Assembly (NCBI RefSeq): GCF_025602895.1
Contig: NW_026516546.1
Coordinates: 1 to 24,241 of the forward strand
DNA: 24,241 nucleotides
Reading direction: 5' to 3'
Source: Polychytrium aggregatum
Taxonomy: Eukaryota; Chytridiomycota; Chytridiomycetes; Polychytriales
The notes beneath the pieces were generated by a model, which had not been told where the DNA came from, ran no database searches, and saw only the letters and a list, made by a program, of their open reading frames with translations. Positions 21,434-24,241 of the stretch are shown here, in pieces. Both the position numbers and the translations under genes were made by a program. Positions within the stretch are counted from its first letter, which is position 1. Each line of letters starts with the position of its first letter.

Positions 21434-21830
21434 CACTCAGCAGTGGGGAAGGGTAGGGAACAGGGAGAGTTGGAGCGAGGGCGGGGAACTGGAGAGGCAG
21501 AGCTGGAACAAACACAGAGGTGAAAGCAGTGTGGTGCAGGCCACACGGTGCAGCAAGAGCAGGACAGGTGCAGCAGGAGCAGGACTGGTGCAGCAGGAGC
21601 AGGATAGGTGCGGCGGTTCGCAGAGAACTCGATGTGCGATGAACCTGTGTTTCACGATCCGATCCCGCGTTGGCGATCCGAAACTCGCATTGGCGATGTC
21701 GGTCAAGCTGGTCTTCCTCGCTGCCGTATTTATCGTTTCCCAGTCTGCATCGCCGCCAGCGTCAAAGATCGTGGGAATCGCCCCAACCAGACCTATCTGC
21801 CATCGTGATCGACCATCGTGATCGACGTCA
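21434..21830 (-). promoter_or_regulatory. Probable 5' UTR and internal promoter region of LINE copy D
   Basis: This is the sequence upstream of the ORF1 ATG. It contains a 20-bp minisatellite and, at 21726-21734, a TATA-like GATAAATAC on the minus strand. A 13-bp unit CATCGTGATCGAC is duplicated in tandem at 21801-21813 and 21814-21826. The right limit is a guess. A minus-strand frame of 138 codons covers 21437-21853 but has no ATG at its start and matches nothing I know, so I do not call it a gene. Confidence 0.45.
21547..21616. repeat. 20-bp minisatellite, three units plus a partial one
   Basis: Units begin with GGTGCAGCA at 21547, 21567 and 21587 and are 20 bp each, differing by one or two bases. 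A decayed partial unit starts at 21607. They lie about 110-180 bp upstream of the LINE ORF1 start, so they may be promoter or 5' UTR repeats like those described in other LINEs. Confidence 0.8.
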
Positions 21831-22978
21831 CAGTCTGCGCACCGATATCGCACGAATCAGCATCGACGATGACCAATGCCATCACCACCCACGGCGAATG
21901 CATTACTCATCCACGACACATGGTTGATGCAATTCACATCCCATGACACCCCAGACGCAGCTTTCCCACGGTAGATACGCCCTCGGATACCCCAATCTGA
22001 GTCAGTTTGGGGGAGATACGAACCCGATGATCGGAGTCTGAGATCGGAATGGCATGTGGGATGCCAGGTCAGACTCATCATCCATGCTTTGAGATCGTGG
22101 ATATGCCATCATCTGTCAGTGGTCTCAACCTTGGCGAAGATCATTGGTTCATCCACCATGCACCACAAGTAGATTGGCATGGCTCCAGTCACAAATGGGT
22201 CAACTTGGATGCAGCACCTACCCCAAGACAGCATGTTCCCACGGTTCCAAGTCCAAGACCACTCCTCAGAGTACTCTGCGTTGACTTGTCACATAGTCAG
22301 TCTGAGACGCCATGACGTCAATACTCTTGCGACCACTGGTCCCAACCAATGATGGCAGTATGTGGCCGTGGAACAAGAGTCACACCCATCATCCAGGATC
22401 AGTGTCAGTGTGGTTACAGTTGTGTAGTGGTATCAGTGATGGAGCAGCCAGGTGTACTGAGCGAATTGTCAAGATACACTCCCACCCAAACCAAAGGCCA
22501 ACAGGCAGAGCATGTAGAGGGAGCGTGAACAAGTGCGGCACTATGAGCCTAAACCCTCTAAGCCTAACCAACTCAAGCCGAGCCTGCTGTGATAATGTCA
22601 CTGAGATGTGGCAGTGGTCTGGACATTCTTGATTTTGTACCATCGGCCAAGGCATGTAGCCTCCCCGACAGTGTGTTTTTATTGAACCAATGCGTCGACA
22701 ACAGGAAGAGAAGTCCAGCCATAATCGCAGGAGTAGAATGGTCAAACAAAAGGGTACTGAAGAAGAACTCAGAAGGCCAAGAGGACAGATAAAGGCACTG
22801 ATGTGGGTACTAATACTATATAACGAACGGATATCATTGAAAGGTACTCATTGAAGGGGGAACACTAAGGAATCAACAGAGGAGCTGAATTCACAAGTCA
22901 GTAGGATACTAATTGGGAAACACATCGACATACTGATACTGTAAGGAAGTGAATCAAAAGCAGCACAGATGCAAACCC
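21831..22978. other. No gene recognised; CpG-poor spacer
   Basis: Only short, unconvincing frames occur on both strands. The sequence is less GC-rich than the LINEs and looks poor in CpG and rich in TpG/CpA, for example one CpG in 22141-22260. A CTATATAA occurs at 22816-22823 without an adjacent gene. No terminal repeat, tRNA or clear coding remnant was found. It may be an old decayed repeat or a viral/host intergenic spacer. Confidence 0.5.
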
Positions 22979-24241
22979 TTATTTCTGTTGGCTTGCTTTT
23001 CTCTCGAGGCCACGGTAATTCTGTGTGCCACTGGAGCTGGTTTTCTCGACTTTCAAAGGGGCAAGGTACTGGTGCTTATCAAGGATGCTGCCGATTCGGT
23101 ACTTGATTTTGTGTTCGCTCACAGTATTGTCGCAAACACTCTTGACAGAACGGGAGACCTCGTCAGTTTCGATCCTGTCCATGCAGGTAGATTTGAACCA
23201 CCTGAAAAACTCAAGTGAAAGAACCGGCTGTGCAATGTTGAAATCGGTGTTGTTGAAGCCCTCAGTTTCGGGCGGGTGGATAATGTAGGTCGAATCAATG
23301 AACTCGATCAATGTATCGGCCTGGGTGGGTACTCCAACTACGCTGCTCTGGCTCATGATTGAAGGTCGAGTGCTGAGGAGTGATCCACCATCTCGGTATC
23401 TGGGATACCACTTGCGCATAAGGCAGTGCATCGCGTTGATGTACTCCTGTTGTTCAACGAGGTTTCCAAGGGTAGCGTCCTTCATAAAGAGTGGTTTCCC
23501 GGATGCTTAGCGCGATAGTCGTTGAATGCCTTTTGATCCAAAGCAAACTTGGACAGGTATGGATTGATCACGATTCGGCGCCGGATGGAATCGTGCCTCA
23601 TGAGTTCAGGCACGTTGATGTCCTCTGGGTTGCACATCATCATGAACTTGATGCTGAGCTCCCTGGATTGTTGGCCTTGGTAGATATCGCGGAAGGCGAC
23701 CTCGTCACCACCGACAAGGTTCTTGATTCGCATGGTGTTGAGGGCTCGAGGTTTGTTCGATTTTTGTTCAAGCTCCGAAATATAGACGAAGCGGGAGCCA
23801 ACGATGGATGCCAGCTCAGGAGTTGCCGCAGAGCTACTTTGAGTACTTGTATGGAGGTAGGAGCTGGTCAACATGCTGGAGTACACCGGGCCAAGGGTCA
23901 TCCGGAGAATCTTGGCCATAAGTGACTTGCCGTTGGAAGAGCTGCCGATGCCGAGGACCAGGAACTGCTCGTCGTTGTTGCCATCCAGGAGACTGGCAAA
24001 GTAGCGCATGTTCCAATCGAATTGGTCCGGATCCACAAAGATGCTGCGAATGATTTCGTTCAAGTGATCCATGGCTCTAAGAACGGCTTCAGTCCCTTGG
24101 TCGTTGTAATAAGCGCTCGACCACATCGTGAAGTAGTCCTCGGGTCTACTGGGTCGAAACACCATCGTGGTCAAGTCCAGGGTTCCGTCCCTGGTGACGT
24201 GCAGCAAAGGATTCTTGTTCCTGCGTTGCTTGAACTCGGAA
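22979..24241 (-). pseudogene. D5-like primase-helicase (SF3 AAA+ ATPase), C-terminal part, NCLDV type, frame broken
   Basis: The gene enters from the right edge already open. Visible parts in order are a D5_N-like stretch (DGTLDL, then RPEDYFT), Walker A GIGSSSNGKS (about 23923-23952), Walker B FVYISELEQ (about 23764-23790), sensor-1 MMMCNPED, and the arginine-finger stretch DSIRRRIVINPYL. A C-terminal domain ends at TAA 22979. This motif set is that of the poxvirus D5/NCLDV replicative helicase. The primase half would lie beyond 24241. At 23482-23485 the frame ends in TGA while the next frame begins with ATG (ATGA). Similarity to the family appears to continue across the break, so a one-base deletion is the simplest reading. 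Two coupled ORFs or a sequencing error are the alternatives. It could be an endogenous giant-virus gene or belong to a related large DNA transposon. Its base composition is lower in GC than the LINEs. Confidence 0.85.

Larger units (their letters stand above)
15369..21830 (-). mobile_element. LINE copy D, apparently full length
   Basis: The copy has a 16-base oligo(A) tail (15369-15384), a 3' UTR, ORF2 (frameshifted), a complete ORF1 and a 5' region. The exact 5' end cannot be fixed because no other copy in the window reaches it; the right coordinate is only an estimate from the change in base composition. This is a two-ORF, APE-type non-LTR element. The clade was not assigned: the domain set fits the I/Jockey/Tad-like groups, but no RNase H domain was recognised. 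Confidence 0.85.

Noticed and set aside
21801..21826. Tandem CATCGTGATCGAC as a target-site duplication at the LINE 5' end
   Set aside because: A target-site duplication should flank the element at both ends. These two units are adjacent, and the far end of the array is outside the window.
22548..22569. Degenerate CCCTAA-like stretch resembling telomere repeats
   Set aside because: It is only about 20 bases, irregular and single. Its strand would place the telomere on the left, which disagrees with the LINE orientation in a telomere-addition model.
22049..22792. Short frames in the spacer (for example 22049-22315, 22312-22632, 22389-22745)
   Set aside because: They have no recognisable motif, overlap each other on both strands, and their length is expected by chance.

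Overview
The window looks like a eukaryotic, retrotransposon-dense region, possibly from an early-diverging fungus or a related protist. The guess rests on a chromodomain Ty3/gypsy element, GC-rich LINEs with oligo(A) tails and AATAAA signals, and a nucleocytoplasmic-large-DNA-virus (NCLDV) type helicase at the right edge. No ordinary host gene, tRNA or rRNA was recognised. The host assignment is inference.

Layout from left to right. Positions 1-384 look like an LTR of an unknown LTR retrotransposon on the minus strand, abutting a broken gag. Positions 385-4768 are a 5'-truncated chromovirus (Ty3/gypsy, plus strand): the gag tail with a zinc knuckle, a textbook -1 frameshift signal, an intact pol (protease, RT, RNase H, integrase, chromodomain) and a 309-bp 3' LTR. 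This element is inserted in a LINE. Positions 4769 to about 21830 hold four copies (A, B, C, D) of one two-ORF LINE family, all on the minus strand and arranged head to tail. Each of B, C and D ends in a 12-16 nt oligo(A) tail joined directly to the 5'-truncated start of the next copy, with no filler and no target duplication. A is cut by the chromovirus, B is a 1.7-kb 3' fragment, C lacks its 5' end and has a frameshift, and D has both ORFs complete apart from a one-base frameshift in ORF2. No copy seen here is intact.

Positions 21434 to about 21830 are the probable 5' UTR or promoter of D, with a 20-bp minisatellite. From there to 22978 no gene is visible and CpG looks scarce. Positions 22979-24241 carry the C-terminal part of a D5-like primase-helicase (SF3 ATPase) on the minus strand, open to the right edge and broken by a one-base frame change at an ATGA.

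The most notable feature is the LINE array. Its structure is the one produced by end-to-end template jumping, by repeated insertion at an oligo(A) tail, or by telomere-style end addition as in Drosophila HeT-A/TART. Next are the gag-pol recoding signal and the NCLDV-type helicase next to the array.
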